Below are positions 43,940-52,715 of a DNA stretch of 64,000 nt, in pieces. Both the position numbers and the translations under genes were made by a program. The stretch lies in the NCBI GenBank assembly GCA_905214435.1, contig CAJMMA010000003.1, forward strand, positions 1-64,000. Direction: 5' to 3'. The first letter of the stretch is position 1. Each line of letters starts with the position of its first letter. The DNA comes from an uncultured bacterium (lineage in GTDB: Bacteria; Actinomycetota; Coriobacteriia; Coriobacteriales; Coriobacteriaceae). The notes below the pieces were generated by a model, which saw only the letters and a list, made by a program, of their open reading frames with translations, did no database searches and had not been told where the DNA came from.

Positions 43940-44559
43940 TGATCTCCCAGCTCCACGGAACGCTTGTCGAGGCCACGATGAGCTCTGCTGTCGTCGATGT
44001 GTCGGGCGTTGGCTTTGAGCTCGGCATCTCGGGCAGCACTGCGGCCACGTTGCCGACGCCCGGCGGCGAGGTCCGCCTCTACACGCGTATGCAGGTGCGC
44101 GAGGACGCCATGACACTTTTCGGTTTTTCCTCTAAGGATGAGCGCACGATGTTCGATCGGCTCGTGTCTGTCTCGGGCGTTGGCCCGCGCTTGGCGCTCG
44201 CCGTGCTTTCCACCTATACCGTGGGGCAGCTGTATTCGCTGGTGATGGCCGAGGACGACAAGGGCATGGCCAAGGTGCCCGGTGTGGGCAAAAAGACAGC
44301 TCAGCGTCTGATCCTGGAGCTCAAGAGCACCTTTGCCAAGGACAAGGGCTTTGTGCCGGTCGACGTGATTCCCGGCCAGGTTGCGATGCCCGTGCCCGCT
44401 GCCGCTCCCTCGGCCATCGATGACGCCCGTGCGGCGCTCCTTTCCATGGGCTTTAGCCCGCAGGAGACCGATGTTGCCCTGAGCGGGTATGATGGGCAGA
44501 ATATGCGTGTCGAGGATCTGCTCGGCGCGGCGCTTAAGCGACTCGGAATGGATGCGTGA
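43939..44559 (+). CDS. ruvA: Holliday junction helicase subunit RuvA
   Basis: RuvA tetramers bind the four-way junction and recruit RuvB. The sequence has the OB-fold N-terminus (MISQLHGTLVEA), helix-hairpin-helix motifs (SVSGVGPRLALAVL and KVPGVGKKTAQRLILEL) and a C-terminal RuvB-binding domain. Length is 206 residues. Start and stop overlap ruvC and ruvB. Confidence 0.96.
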   Translation: MISQLHGTLVEATMSSAVVDVSGVGFELGISGSTAATLPTPGGEVRLYTRMQVREDAMTLFGFSSKDERTMFDRLVSVSGVGPRLALAVLSTYTVGQLYSLVMAEDDKGMAKVPGVGKKTAQRLILELKSTFAKDKGFVPVDVIPGQVAMPVPAAAPSAIDDARAALLSMGFSPQETDVALSGYDGQNMRVEDLLGAALKRLGMDA

Positions 44560-45626
44560 TGTGGGAAGCCGATGACTCTCAGGACCTGTGGGCGACGCCC
44601 GGCAACTCGCCGGCGGCATCCATGGCGCACGGCGAGCGCATGGTGGGCTCGGAGCTGACGGCCGAGGACCTCGATGTCGACCGCACTTTGCGCCCCCAGC
44701 GCCTGGACGACTACTGTGGCCAGGAGCATATCAAGCAGAGCCTGCGCGTGTTGATCGAAGCGGCGCAGAGCCGTGGCGAGACGCTCGACCACGTGATTTT
44801 CTCGGGTCCTCCGGGCCTGGGCAAGACCACGCTGGCCACCGTTATCGCCAACGAGCTGGGCGCTCAGATCAAGACCACGAGTGGCCCCGCCATCGCGCGC
44901 ACGGGCGACCTGGCGGCCATCCTTACTAACTTGCAGCCGGGTGATGTGCTGTTTATCGACGAGATCCACCGCCTCAACCGTTCGGTCGAGGAAGTCCTGT
45001 ACCCCGCGATGGAGGACTTTGCCCTCGATATCGTGATTGGCAAGGGTCCGGCGGCGCGCTCGATTCGCCTGGATATCCCCAAGTTTACGCTGGTAGCAGC
45101 AACGACCCGCTCAGGCATGTTGACCGGCCCGTTGCGCGACCGCTTTGGCATTTCATATCGCCTGGATTACTACACGGTCGAGGAACTCGCGCAGATTGTG
45201 ACGCGCTCGGCAACCATTCTGGGCGTGACGATCGATCATCTGAGTGCGCTCGAGATCGGCTCACGTTCGCGTGGCACGCCGCGCTTGGCCAACCGTCTGC
45301 TCAAGCGTGTGCGCGACTATGCGCAGGTACGCGGCAACGGTCCTATTGAGCTTGACATTTGCCGTCAGGCACTCGAGTTCTTCGAGATTGATGAGCTTGG
45401 TCTGGACTGGATGGATATTCGCATTTTGGAGACACTCGCTAAGACGTTCTCCGGACGTGCCGTGGGCCTGACAACGCTTGCCAGCGCGGTGGGCGAGGAC
45501 CCGGGAACGCTCGAGGATGTCTATGAGCCCTATCTGCTGCAGTGCGGCTTGATGATTCGCACGCCCCAGGGCCGCCAGGCAACGCTTCGCACCTTTGAGC
45601 ACTTGGGGATTGAACCTACCATTTAG
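44559..45626 (+). CDS. ruvB: Holliday junction helicase motor RuvB
   Basis: RuvB is the hexameric AAA+ motor for branch migration. Walker A is GPPGLGKTT, Walker B LFIDEIHR, sensor 1 LVAATTRSG, and the arginine-finger region follows. The ATG at 44559 overlaps the ruvA stop (TGATG); GTG 44556 is alternative. The N-terminal extension (WEADDSQDLWATPG) is acidic and variable. The C-terminal winged helix DNA-binding region is present. Length is 355 residues. It closes the ruvCAB operon. Confidence 0.96.
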   Translation: MWEADDSQDLWATPGNSPAASMAHGERMVGSELTAEDLDVDRTLRPQRLDDYCGQEHIKQSLRVLIEAAQSRGETLDHVIFSGPPGLGKTTLATVIANELGAQIKTTSGPAIARTGDLAAILTNLQPGDVLFIDEIHRLNRSVEEVLYPAMEDFALDIVIGKGPAARSIRLDIPKFTLVAATTRSGMLTGPLRDRFGISYRLDYYTVEELAQIVTRSATILGVTIDHLSALEIGSRSRGTPRLANRLLKRVRDYAQVRGNGPIELDICRQALEFFEIDELGLDWMDIRILETLAKTFSGRAVGLTTLASAVGEDPGTLEDVYEPYLLQCGLMIRTPQGRQATLRTFEHLGIEPTI

Positions 45627-45770
45627 GGCGCTTTGTTTTGGCGGGCTGTTAAGCTATCGCTGAGCATTGGATAAACATATCGCCATTCATCGGTTACGGG
45701 TGTTTTACTATTGCGCGCCCGTGCTATGCTGAATTGGTCTTTTTCTCATTCGGTAACGAAAGGACCTCCC

Positions 45771-47438
45771 ATGCCTACTGACATCGAAATCGCACGTTCC
45801 GTCACACCGCTGCCCATTACCGAGGTGGCCAAGAACGCCGGTGTCGACGTAAAGCACCTGATTCCGTACGGCTTCGACAAGGCTAAGGTCGACTACTCTC
45901 TGCTTAATGAGCCAACTGATCACCAGGCCAAGCTCGTCCTCGTGACCGCCATCAACCCCACGCCTGCGGGCGAGGGTAAGACCACCACGACCATCGGTCT
46001 GGCCGATGGCATGCGCCGTCGCGGCGTCAAGAGTGCTGTGGCCCTGCGTGAGCCTTCGCTCGGTCCCGTCTTTGGCGTCAAGGGCGGTGCCGCCGGCGGC
46101 GGCTGGGCGCAGGTCATCCCCATGGAGGACATCAACCTGCACTTTACCGGTGACTTCCACGCTATCGGTGCCGCTAACAACCTGCTGGCCGCCATGCTCG
46201 ACAACCATATTCAGCAGGGCAACCAGCTCGGTATCGATGTTAAGCGCATCACCTGGAAGCGCGTCGTCGACATGAACGACCGTCAGCTGCGCCATGTCAT
46301 CGACGGTATTGGCGGCAAGGCCCAGGGCGTGCCGCGCGAGGACGGCTTCGATATCACCGTTGCCTCCGAGGTCATGGCAATCCTGTGCCTGTCCACGAGC
46401 ATCAATGACCTCAAGGAGCGCCTGGGCGAGATTGTTGTCGGCTACAGCTATGCCGGCGAGCCCGTTCGCGCCCGTGACCTTAAGGCTCAGGGTGCCATGG
46501 CGGCCCTGCTCAAGGATGCGCTCAAGCCCAATCTGGTGCAGACGCTCGAGGGTACGCCCGCGTTTGTCCACGGCGGTCCCTTCGCCAATATTGCCCACGG
46601 CTGCAACTCCATCATGGCCACGCGTATGGCGATGCGCTTTGGCGATGTCGCCATTACCGAGGCCGGCTTCGGTGCCGATCTGGGTGCCGAGAAGTTCCTC
46701 GACATCAAGTGCCGCATGACGGGCGTTCGCCCCAGCGCCGTCGTGGTCGTCGCGACCGCTCGTGCGCTGAAGTACAACGGTGGCGTCGCCAAGGCCGACC
46801 TCAACGAGGAGAACCTCGAGGCACTCAAGGCCGGCATGCCCAACCTGCTGCGTCACGTCGACAACATCCAGAACGTTTATGGTCTGCCCTGCGTAGTCGC
46901 CATCAACCGCTTCCCGACGGACACCGAGGCCGAGCTTGCGCTCATCGAGTCCGAGTGTCAGAAGCTCGGCGTCAACGTTAAGCTTTCCGAGGTTTGGGCC
47001 AAGGGCGGCGAGGGCGCGCTCGAGCTTGCCGATGAGGTCATGCGTCTGATTGAGCAGCCGAGCGAGCTCAAGTTTGCCTATGAGGACGGCGCCGATGTGG
47101 CCGACGCTCTTGAGGCCATTGCCACCAAGGTCTACCGCGCCGACGGCGTCGACTTTACGCCGGCCGCCAAGCGCCAGCTCGCCGAGCTGCGCGAGAACGG
47201 CTTTGGCAACCTGCCGGTGTGCGTGGCCAAGACGCAGTACAGCTTTAGCGACAACGCCAAGGCCCTGGGCGCTCCCGAGAACTTCCGCATCACGGTGCGC
47301 GAGCTCAAGGTTTCCGCCGGTGCCCACTTTGTGGTCGCATTGACTGGCAGTGTTCTGACCATGCCGGGTTTGCCCAAGGTCCCCGCGGCTGAGAACATCG
47401 ACGTCGACAGCGACGGCAACATCACCGGCCTGTTCTAA
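45771..47438 (+). CDS. fhs: Formate-tetrahydrofolate ligase
   Basis: Fhs makes 10-formyl-THF from formate, ATP and THF. It has the P-loop TPAGEGKTTTTIGL, the block EPSLGPVFGVKGGAAGGG and GFGADLGAEKF. Length is 555 residues. The ATG at 45771 follows GAAAGGACC. A promoter with -35 TTTTAC and -10 TATGCT lies around 45704-45731. A terminator follows. It feeds the FchA/FolD pair at 59468-60957, though these are 12 kb away. Confidence 0.97.
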   Translation: MPTDIEIARSVTPLPITEVAKNAGVDVKHLIPYGFDKAKVDYSLLNEPTDHQAKLVLVTAINPTPAGEGKTTTTIGLADGMRRRGVKSAVALREPSLGPVFGVKGGAAGGGWAQVIPMEDINLHFTGDFHAIGAANNLLAAMLDNHIQQGNQLGIDVKRITWKRVVDMNDRQLRHVIDGIGGKAQGVPREDGFDITVASEVMAILCLSTSINDLKERLGEIVVGYSYAGEPVRARDLKAQGAMAALLKDALKPNLVQTLEGTPAFVHGGPFANIAHGCNSIMATRMAMRFGDVAITEAGFGADLGAEKFLDIKCRMTGVRPSAVVVVATARALKYNGGVAKADLNEENLEALKAGMPNLLRHVDNIQNVYGLPCVVAINRFPTDTEAELALIESECQKLGVNVKLSEVWAKGGEGALELADEVMRLIEQPSELKFAYEDGADVADALEAIATKVYRADGVDFTPAAKRQLAELRENGFGNLPVCVAKTQYSFSDNAKALGAPENFRITVRELKVSAGAHFVVALTGSVLTMPGLPKVPAAENIDVDSDGNITGLF

Positions 47439-47463
47439 GCCTGTTGCCCCTAGCTGCCTGCCC

Positions 47464-47500
47464 GCCCCGCCGTGCCCCCAAGGCCCGGCGGGGCTTTTTT
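47464..47500 (+). terminator. Terminator after fhs
   Basis: GCCCCGCCG (47464-47472) and CGGCGGGGC (47486-47494) form a perfect 9-base stem followed by six T residues. Confidence 0.95.
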
Positions 47501-47617
47501 ATCCTTAGGCCCGCGCATGTCTTGTAGATACCGACGGGCTCTGCCCATCATAGGCTTTTGCGCGGGTAGAATGCATGGATAACTTGATGCTCACGCGCGA
47601 CGGAAAGGAATCGTTGC

Positions 47618-48607
47618 ATGGATCAGGACAAGACAACCGTGATGGGCGGCTACGGTTCCGCGCAGGCTGGCGATAGCGCCGATGCGACCCGCGTTGTTCC
47701 CAACCTCGGTTATACCGACCCCGCCGCGACGCAGCCTTCTGCCGAGCCCACCCGGGTTATGGGCTATGGCGACACGGCGCAGGATTCTTACGCTGCATCT
47801 TCGCAAGGCCCCTATGGCAACGCAGCTCCGGATCCGTTTGATTACGCGCCGCAGGATTCTTATGCTGCCTCGACGCCGAATCCCTATGACAACCTGCCGC
47901 AGAATCCCATTCCGCAGCCTCAGCAGACGACGTATATGCCTCGCACGGCGCAGCCTCGCTACGAGTCGCGCGAGCCGTATCGCGAGTACCCCAAGTCGAT
48001 TCCGCAATATGGCGAGGACGAGGAGAAGAAGCCGTCGCGTTCGTCGAGCGTGATCAAGAAGATCCTCATCGTACTGGCGATCTTCTTTGCGCTGTCGGTT
48101 GTGTTTGCCATCGTGTCGGGCATGCTTAACAAGCGAGGGAGTTCAACGGCCGATGCCACTGTTGAGCAAACCGAGTCCGCCTCGTCTAGCACCGTCGATC
48201 TGAGCGATATCCCGGGGCAGTACTGGTCCAACGCCAAGAAGCTCCTTAAGTCGCGCGGCGCCGATCTTTCGAATGCCGTGGTCCTGACTGATGATGGCTC
48301 AACGCCCGTCGTCGATGCCAACTGGATCGTTACTTCTGCTTACTATAACGACAGCGGCAACCTCGAAATTCAGCTCACGCACAAGAACAGCTCGGGCAAC
48401 TCGTCCGGCGGCCAAAGCGGTACCGACGGCTCGAGCTCCAATACGCTGGAGGACTTGAGCAACAAGGCACAGGAGCTTGGGGATAAGGCCCAAGAGCTGG
48501 GTGATACGGCTCAGAACCTGGGCGACACCGCTCAGAACTTGGGCGACATGGCGACGGATGCCTGGAACGCCCTACAAAACGGCATCTCGGGCGCGCAGGG
48601 AAACTAG
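47618..48607 (+). CDS. Membrane protein with Pro/Gln/Tyr-rich N-terminus and 7-residue repeats
   Basis: I do not recognise a family for this 329-residue protein. An N-terminal region of about 140 residues is rich in P, Q, Y and A. It contains TTVM, ATRVV and TRVM segments that resemble FHA or Ser/Thr-kinase phosphothreonine sites. One membrane segment follows (KKILIVLAIFFALSVVFAIVSG). The outer part has IPGQYWSNAKKLLKSRG, loosely like a PASTA fold. A tandem of four AQ(E/N)LGD repeats follows near the end. It may be an outer-face sensor. The membrane topology suggests N-terminus in. AAAGGAA lies upstream of the ATG. Confidence 0.75.
   Translation: MDQDKTTVMGGYGSAQAGDSADATRVVPNLGYTDPAATQPSAEPTRVMGYGDTAQDSYAASSQGPYGNAAPDPFDYAPQDSYAASTPNPYDNLPQNPIPQPQQTTYMPRTAQPRYESREPYREYPKSIPQYGEDEEKKPSRSSSVIKKILIVLAIFFALSVVFAIVSGMLNKRGSSTADATVEQTESASSSTVDLSDIPGQYWSNAKKLLKSRGADLSNAVVLTDDGSTPVVDANWIVTSAYYNDSGNLEIQLTHKNSSGNSSGGQSGTDGSSSNTLEDLSNKAQELGDKAQELGDTAQNLGDTAQNLGDMATDAWNALQNGISGAQGN
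48464..48547 (+). repeat. Four tandem 21-base repeats encoding AQ(E/N)LGD
   Basis: Four in-frame 21-base units encode the heptads KAQELGD, KAQELGD, TAQNLGD and TAQNLGD. The copies differ in synonymous positions, so they are not a very recent slippage product. They probably form a short helical repeat. Confidence 0.85.
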
Positions 48608-48625
48608 CGGACGAGCGGAGCGGGG

Positions 48626-49807
48626 CTACAACTGCTCGGCCGGACGGTCGGGCGAGCTAAAGCCCGAGTCAAACGTAACGACGCATGAGGCATTGGGTCG
48701 GCGCTCGTGCACGATGCGTGTCACGCGTTCCAGCAGCTCCTCGTCGGATATGTCAAAGCCGTCGGGACGCACCAAGTCAAACGAAACAAAGCCGTCGTGC
48801 TCGTGCAGGTCGTGAATGGAGAGCGCGGGATCGATCTGCATGATGCCGCGCTTGACCCAGCCGCGCAGGTCGTCGCCGGTGGTGGCAATGGGGTCGCAGT
48901 GCAGCGTGATACCGATGCCCATCTGCCGTTTGATATCGTGCTCGATGGTGTCCAAAATCTCGTGGTGCTCAAATGCGTCGCCCTCGCCGGGCATCTCCAC
49001 GTGGGCGCTGGCAAACTGACGACCGGGGCCGTAGTCGTGCACCATGAGGTCGTGTGTGCCCAAGACCTGGGGGTACGACATAATCCTGTCGCGGATTTCC
49101 TGGACGAGCTTGGGGTCGGGCGCTTGTCCTAACAGCGGGCTGATGGCGTCGCGCACCAGGCCCAGGCCGCTGATGCAGATGAAGATGCCCACACCCAGGC
49201 CTGCCCAGCCATCGAGGTCAAAGCCGGTCGTCTGCGAAATAAGCGCCGCCACCAGGACCGAGCCCGAGGTGATGACGTCGTTTTTGGAGTCCTGTGCTGT
49301 GGCGATGAGCGTCTCCGAGTCGATGCGGTCGCCCAACGTGCGGTTGAACGCGGCCATCCAGAGCTTAACGAGCATGGACAAGACGAGGGCGGCTAAGGAG
49401 AGCACCGAATATGCAGTGGGGGAAGGCTTGATGATCTTAGTGACCGACTCGAGGATCAGGTTGATGCCGACGGCGCAAACCAGGACGGCGACGAACAGAC
49501 CGGCGAGGTACTCGTAGCGGCCGTGGCCATAGGGGTGGCCTTCATCGGCCGGGCGGCTGGCAAGGCGGAACCCGAGCAGACTCACGATGTTGCTCGAGGC
49601 GTCGGAGAGGTTGTTGAAGGCATCGGCGATAAGCGAGACGGAGCCAGCGAGCAGGCCTGCGATGCCCTTGGCCAGGCACAGCGTGATGTTGAGGCCGATG
49701 CAGATGAGGCTTGCGGCAAAACCCGCGTTGGTGCGACAGGAGGTATCGACCGGCTCGCTTTCGCTGCCGGGAACAAGCGTGTCTACCAGCCGATTTACAA
49801 ATAGCAT
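48626..49807 (-). CDS. Cation diffusion facilitator family transporter
   Basis: This 393-residue CDF transporter exports divalent metals such as zinc or iron. The metal motifs are SLIADAFNNLSD (variant of HxxxD), GHPYGHGRYEY and DSKNDVITSG (second-site variant). About six transmembrane helices are followed by a cytoplasmic CDF C-terminal domain. The C-terminus is extended by about 100 residues beyond the basic CDF fold, with a second domain similar to the dimerisation part. ATG 49807 follows GAGGA and is preferred over ATG 49828, which lacks a site. Metal specificity is not determinable. Confidence 0.9.
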   Translation of the reverse strand: MLFVNRLVDTLVPGSESEPVDTSCRTNAGFAASLICIGLNITLCLAKGIAGLLAGSVSLIADAFNNLSDASSNIVSLLGFRLASRPADEGHPYGHGRYEYLAGLFVAVLVCAVGINLILESVTKIIKPSPTAYSVLSLAALVLSMLVKLWMAAFNRTLGDRIDSETLIATAQDSKNDVITSGSVLVAALISQTTGFDLDGWAGLGVGIFICISGLGLVRDAISPLLGQAPDPKLVQEIRDRIMSYPQVLGTHDLMVHDYGPGRQFASAHVEMPGEGDAFEHHEILDTIEHDIKRQMGIGITLHCDPIATTGDDLRGWVKRGIMQIDPALSIHDLHEHDGFVSFDLVRPDGFDISDEELLERVTRIVHERRPNASCVVTFDSGFSSPDRPAEQL

Positions 49808-50024
49808 AACGATCGTCCTCACAATCATGTTTAAGGGGATAGTGTAGCTCGCGCGGGGGCGCCGTGCACCGATGCTCAGAAAATGCAGCAATAGTCTGCC
49901 GGTGCTAACGAGCGAGCCTTCTCGTCTGCCTGGGTGGTCCATTTTGGGCCACATGGGTATGGGCATGTGCCTGTTTGCTCGACATACTTAATGTCGACAG
50001 CTTTGTGCAAAGGAGGACGTTTCC

Positions 50025-51362
50025 ATGGACGAGATGTTTGCCATTAAATGTCAAAACTGCGGCGGCCCTATGTACTCGCACCAAGCTAAGCGCAGCTTTG
50101 AGTGCGCTTATTGCGGTGCGGTCATTCCGTGGCAGGCGGACGCCGGAGAGCCCAAGAGCGCTTTGGGCATTCGCCATACGCCGTTGACGGTAGTGGATGG
50201 ACTGCTCAAGCTCACGCATGTGTCGCAACTCGAGCGCCCGGAGGACCCGGACTGGTATTTCTTCAATTCGCACTGGCGCAATCAGTCGGTCCTGGAACAT
50301 CTGCTGTGGGAGGACCGCGGCACGGCGCAGGAGTTCCAAGAAGCGACGCAGGTGAGCATTCCCTGCCCCTTCTGCGGAGCGTCCTTTGAGGGCGAGTCAA
50401 CGCAGCGTGTGTTTGAGTGCCCGTCCTGCGGCAACAAGATCGGCATTGCCGACCTGCTCAAGCCCGGTACGTTTAGCAAACGTCTGACCATGGGCGTGGG
50501 TGCGGAGTATGTGCCGGAGCAGGGTATTCCCTGCGAAATTTCGCCGCAGCAGGCACGTGCCAACGCGCTGCAGCTGGTGCGCCAGTACCCGGATGCCTTT
50601 GCCGGGCACGACGTGGAAGACGCGATCCAAAACGACATGATGCTCTTCTATTTCCCCATGGCGCTGGCGGACCTGCGCATGATGGCGAGCTTCCCGGGCA
50701 AGGGCCTGAGCAAGGAAACCCTGGTGTACTACGAGGTGCTCGACTGGGCGTATCCGCGGGCAAACTATCTGGATGTTCGCCTTATGGGCATTTTGGAGCC
50801 GTGGGACTTTGCCAAGGTTGGGCCGTTTGACCCGGCCATGCAGGAAGGTGACTTTCGCGTTGTCTCCGTCGATGCGTCTACCAAGGACCAGGTGGTCATT
50901 GATAAGTTGGCGCTCGACATTGCCGGCAACGATGCCGAGGCGGTGCTGGGGCTCAATAAAAAGAGCATCCGCACTTGGGCGCGCAAGGCCCGCAAGCATA
51001 AGGACGGCCTGGTGATGGTGCCGGTGTACTTTGTCGATCGTCCGGCGACGGACAGCCGCGATGGCGAGCAGGTGCGCATTGCCGTAAACGGCCAGACGAG
51101 CCGCGCGGCAGCGGTGGTGTTTAGCGACAAGCGCGAGACGCATGTGGTGGCGTCCCTCAATCCGAGTCTGCATCTGTCCGGCGAAAGTACCGTGCATGCC
51201 ACGCCCATCGAGGTCAAATACGTTAAATCGCCCTTCCTATACCAGATCGTGCGCCGTGGAGGTGGCGAGCAACCGCGCCAGGTTGCAGCGGCAGCTGAGG
51301 GTTCCTACCGAGAAGAAAAGCCCAAACGCAAGGGATTGTTCGCTGCGATTTTTGGTAAGTAG
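50025..51362 (+). CDS. Double zinc-ribbon protein of unknown function
   Basis: This 445-residue protein has two zinc ribbons at its N-terminus: CQNCGG...CAYCG (residues 9-30) and CPFCGA...CPSCG (about 113-135). The C-terminal 300 residues contain no motif I recognise. It ends with a basic Lys-rich tail (KPKRKGLFAAIFGK). AAAGGAGG lies upstream of the ATG. It stands between a CDF gene and a small protein gene. The family function is unknown to me. Confidence 0.7.
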   Translation: MDEMFAIKCQNCGGPMYSHQAKRSFECAYCGAVIPWQADAGEPKSALGIRHTPLTVVDGLLKLTHVSQLERPEDPDWYFFNSHWRNQSVLEHLLWEDRGTAQEFQEATQVSIPCPFCGASFEGESTQRVFECPSCGNKIGIADLLKPGTFSKRLTMGVGAEYVPEQGIPCEISPQQARANALQLVRQYPDAFAGHDVEDAIQNDMMLFYFPMALADLRMMASFPGKGLSKETLVYYEVLDWAYPRANYLDVRLMGILEPWDFAKVGPFDPAMQEGDFRVVSVDASTKDQVVIDKLALDIAGNDAEAVLGLNKKSIRTWARKARKHKDGLVMVPVYFVDRPATDSRDGEQVRIAVNGQTSRAAAVVFSDKRETHVVASLNPSLHLSGESTVHATPIEVKYVKSPFLYQIVRRGGGEQPRQVAAAAEGSYREEKPKRKGLFAAIFGK

Positions 51363-51478
51363 GGGGGTGGTGCCGGGGCGTCGGGCTGCATCGCAAGGTC
51401 ATGAGACGAACTTAAGACTGCTGGGAACGTGCTACCATTGCCGATAGCCTTAATCTTGTAAGAAGCGGAGGCCAGATT

Positions 51479-51850
51479 ATGGGTTTTGCGGATCAGCAGC
51501 TTCAGCTTCAGGTACCGTATTCTCCTGACGACACGTTTAATGCCTTGAAGGCAGCTATGGAAAAGCTGCCTAAAGTAAAAGTTGATAGTGCATCGCCCAC
51601 AACAAGAACAGTTGCAGCCGAGATTGGTATGAGCCTTTGGTCTTGGGGCGAAAATATCAGTATTTCGGTTGTTCCAGTTGAAGGCGGATCTGGCGTTACT
51701 GTCAAGTCGTCATCTAAGGTCAGGGCAAACGTATTAAACGGGGGCAAAAATGCAAAGAATATTGCCAAGATAGTCGATGCCCTATCGAAGGAGCTCGAGC
51801 GGTATCCGCAGGTTTCACAGACTATTGAGACGCTGGCGGATAGTGGTTGA
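51479..51850 (+). CDS. Small uncharacterised protein upstream of SHOCT segment
   Basis: This 123-residue soluble protein has an alternating beta-alpha pattern (LQLQVPYSPDDTFNALKAAMEKL, then ISISVVP and VTVKSSSKVRANVLNGGKNAKNIAKIVDAL). I do not know a function. Its stop (51848-51850) is followed in the +1 frame by a SHOCT domain, which in relatives is often the C-terminus of proteins of this size. The gene may thus be frameshifted at its end or translationally coupled to the SHOCT peptide. A ribosome site AGCGGAGG precedes the ATG. Confidence 0.6.
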   Translation: MGFADQQLQLQVPYSPDDTFNALKAAMEKLPKVKVDSASPTTRTVAAEIGMSLWSWGENISISVVPVEGGSGVTVKSSSKVRANVLNGGKNAKNIAKIVDALSKELERYPQVSQTIETLADSG

Positions 51851-51947
51851 TGTAGTTGCAAGGCTTGAGAGGCTTGCAGCACTGCGTGAGAGTGGAGTAC
51901 TTACCGAGGAAGAGTTTGCTGCAGAAAAGGCAAAAATCCTTTCGTAA
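51843..51947 (+). CDS. SHOCT-domain peptide, overlapping in the +1 frame
   Basis: GTG 51843 opens a 34-codon frame ending TAA 51945-51947 that reads as a SHOCT domain: ARLERLAALRESGVLTEEEF followed by AAEKAKILS. The SHOCT pattern (LxxLxxLrxxGxLTeEEFxxxKxxLL) is clearly matched. It overlaps the preceding stop by 8 bases. Either it is a separate small protein started by coupling, or it is the lost C-terminus of the upstream gene. No own ribosome site is evident. Confidence 0.6.
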   Translation: MVDVVARLERLAALRESGVLTEEEFAAEKAKILS

Positions 51948-52461
51948 TCAGACACGATGGTTGGATTTGCATTCTATTATTGAACTTGTTTATACCAGGC
52001 TGAAAACATCGTGTGTAATAAAGGTGCGTAGTAGCCTCGTCTTGATTGGCGGATGTAAATAAACGGTGGAACGGCTGTAAAAGAGCCTTGCCACTGGGTA
52101 AAATCAGGATGTGCCGCGGAACCCGCTCCTTAGCTAGTCACACTTCGGAGACGCGGGCAACGCAGGTATTATCGTCTAAAGGGTCGGTTGCAGCCGGCCC
52201 TTTTCATGACTCCCTTCGCTATCCGTTACTGCTTATATTCCCGCCAGATCGAGTAGAGGTTCCGGACGATGCCGGTTACATACATCGAGAGGCGCAGGAT
52301 TTCAAGAAACAAGTTCATAGGCTTCACCCCAATCGGAGATCGGAGCGTTGCCCGCAGGCGGATTCCGCGGCAGTCGTAATTCTACCTCACAGGCCGCGGC
52401 GGGAGACATCCTACCCGCCCCATGGCTTGGAGCAGTGTCGATCTAACGGGCAATCAAGCCT
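51948..52461. other. Intergenic region with hairpin terminator, possible small RNA
   Basis: No credible gene lies here. Positions 52178-52205 hold a terminator-like hairpin: AAAGGGTCGG and CCGGCCCTTT (one wobble pair) around TTGCAG, followed by TT. Upstream, 52119-52165 can fold with CCCGC/GCGGG. This could be a small RNA ending at the hairpin, or the terminator of the SHOCT transcript. No known riboswitch or housekeeping RNA was recognised. Confidence 0.4.
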
Positions 52462-52683
52462 CTAGTTCTCTTTGAATTGAGCAAGCATCTGCCCGAAGAA
52501 GCTTAGTTCGGATGGCTCATAAATGATCGAACCGCCGCCCGCGGTCCTGTAGACCCCGCAGGGGAGGTAACGCCCGTCGGGAAGGACGTAAAGGTTTTCT
52601 TCCTCCATCAGTCCCGTTGGGAGTATCGGGGTCTCGTTTTCGCCCATTTGGAACTCATCGATATTCGCGATCTTCCTCTCCAT
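52462..52683 (-). CDS. Hypothetical 73-residue protein
   Basis: This 73-residue acidic protein has no recognised family. The start has an excellent ribosome site (GTAGGAGG) seven bases before ATG 52683, which supports it as a real gene. The sequence contains EEENLYVLPDGRYLPCGVYR and ends in SFFGQMLAQFKEN. It follows the ADP-ribosylglycohydrolase gene on the same strand by 32 bases, so the two are probably one operon. Confidence 0.6.
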   Translation of the reverse strand: MERKIANIDEFQMGENETPILPTGLMEEENLYVLPDGRYLPCGVYRTAGGGSIIYEPSELSFFGQMLAQFKEN

Positions 52684-52715
52684 GATGCCTCCTACCTTAT
52701 TTCTTGAATGGCGCC

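Noticed and set aside
52046..52465. 139-codon plus-strand frame in the SHOCT downstream gap
   Set aside because: It runs straight through a terminator hairpin, lacks a ribosome site and has no recognisable domain.
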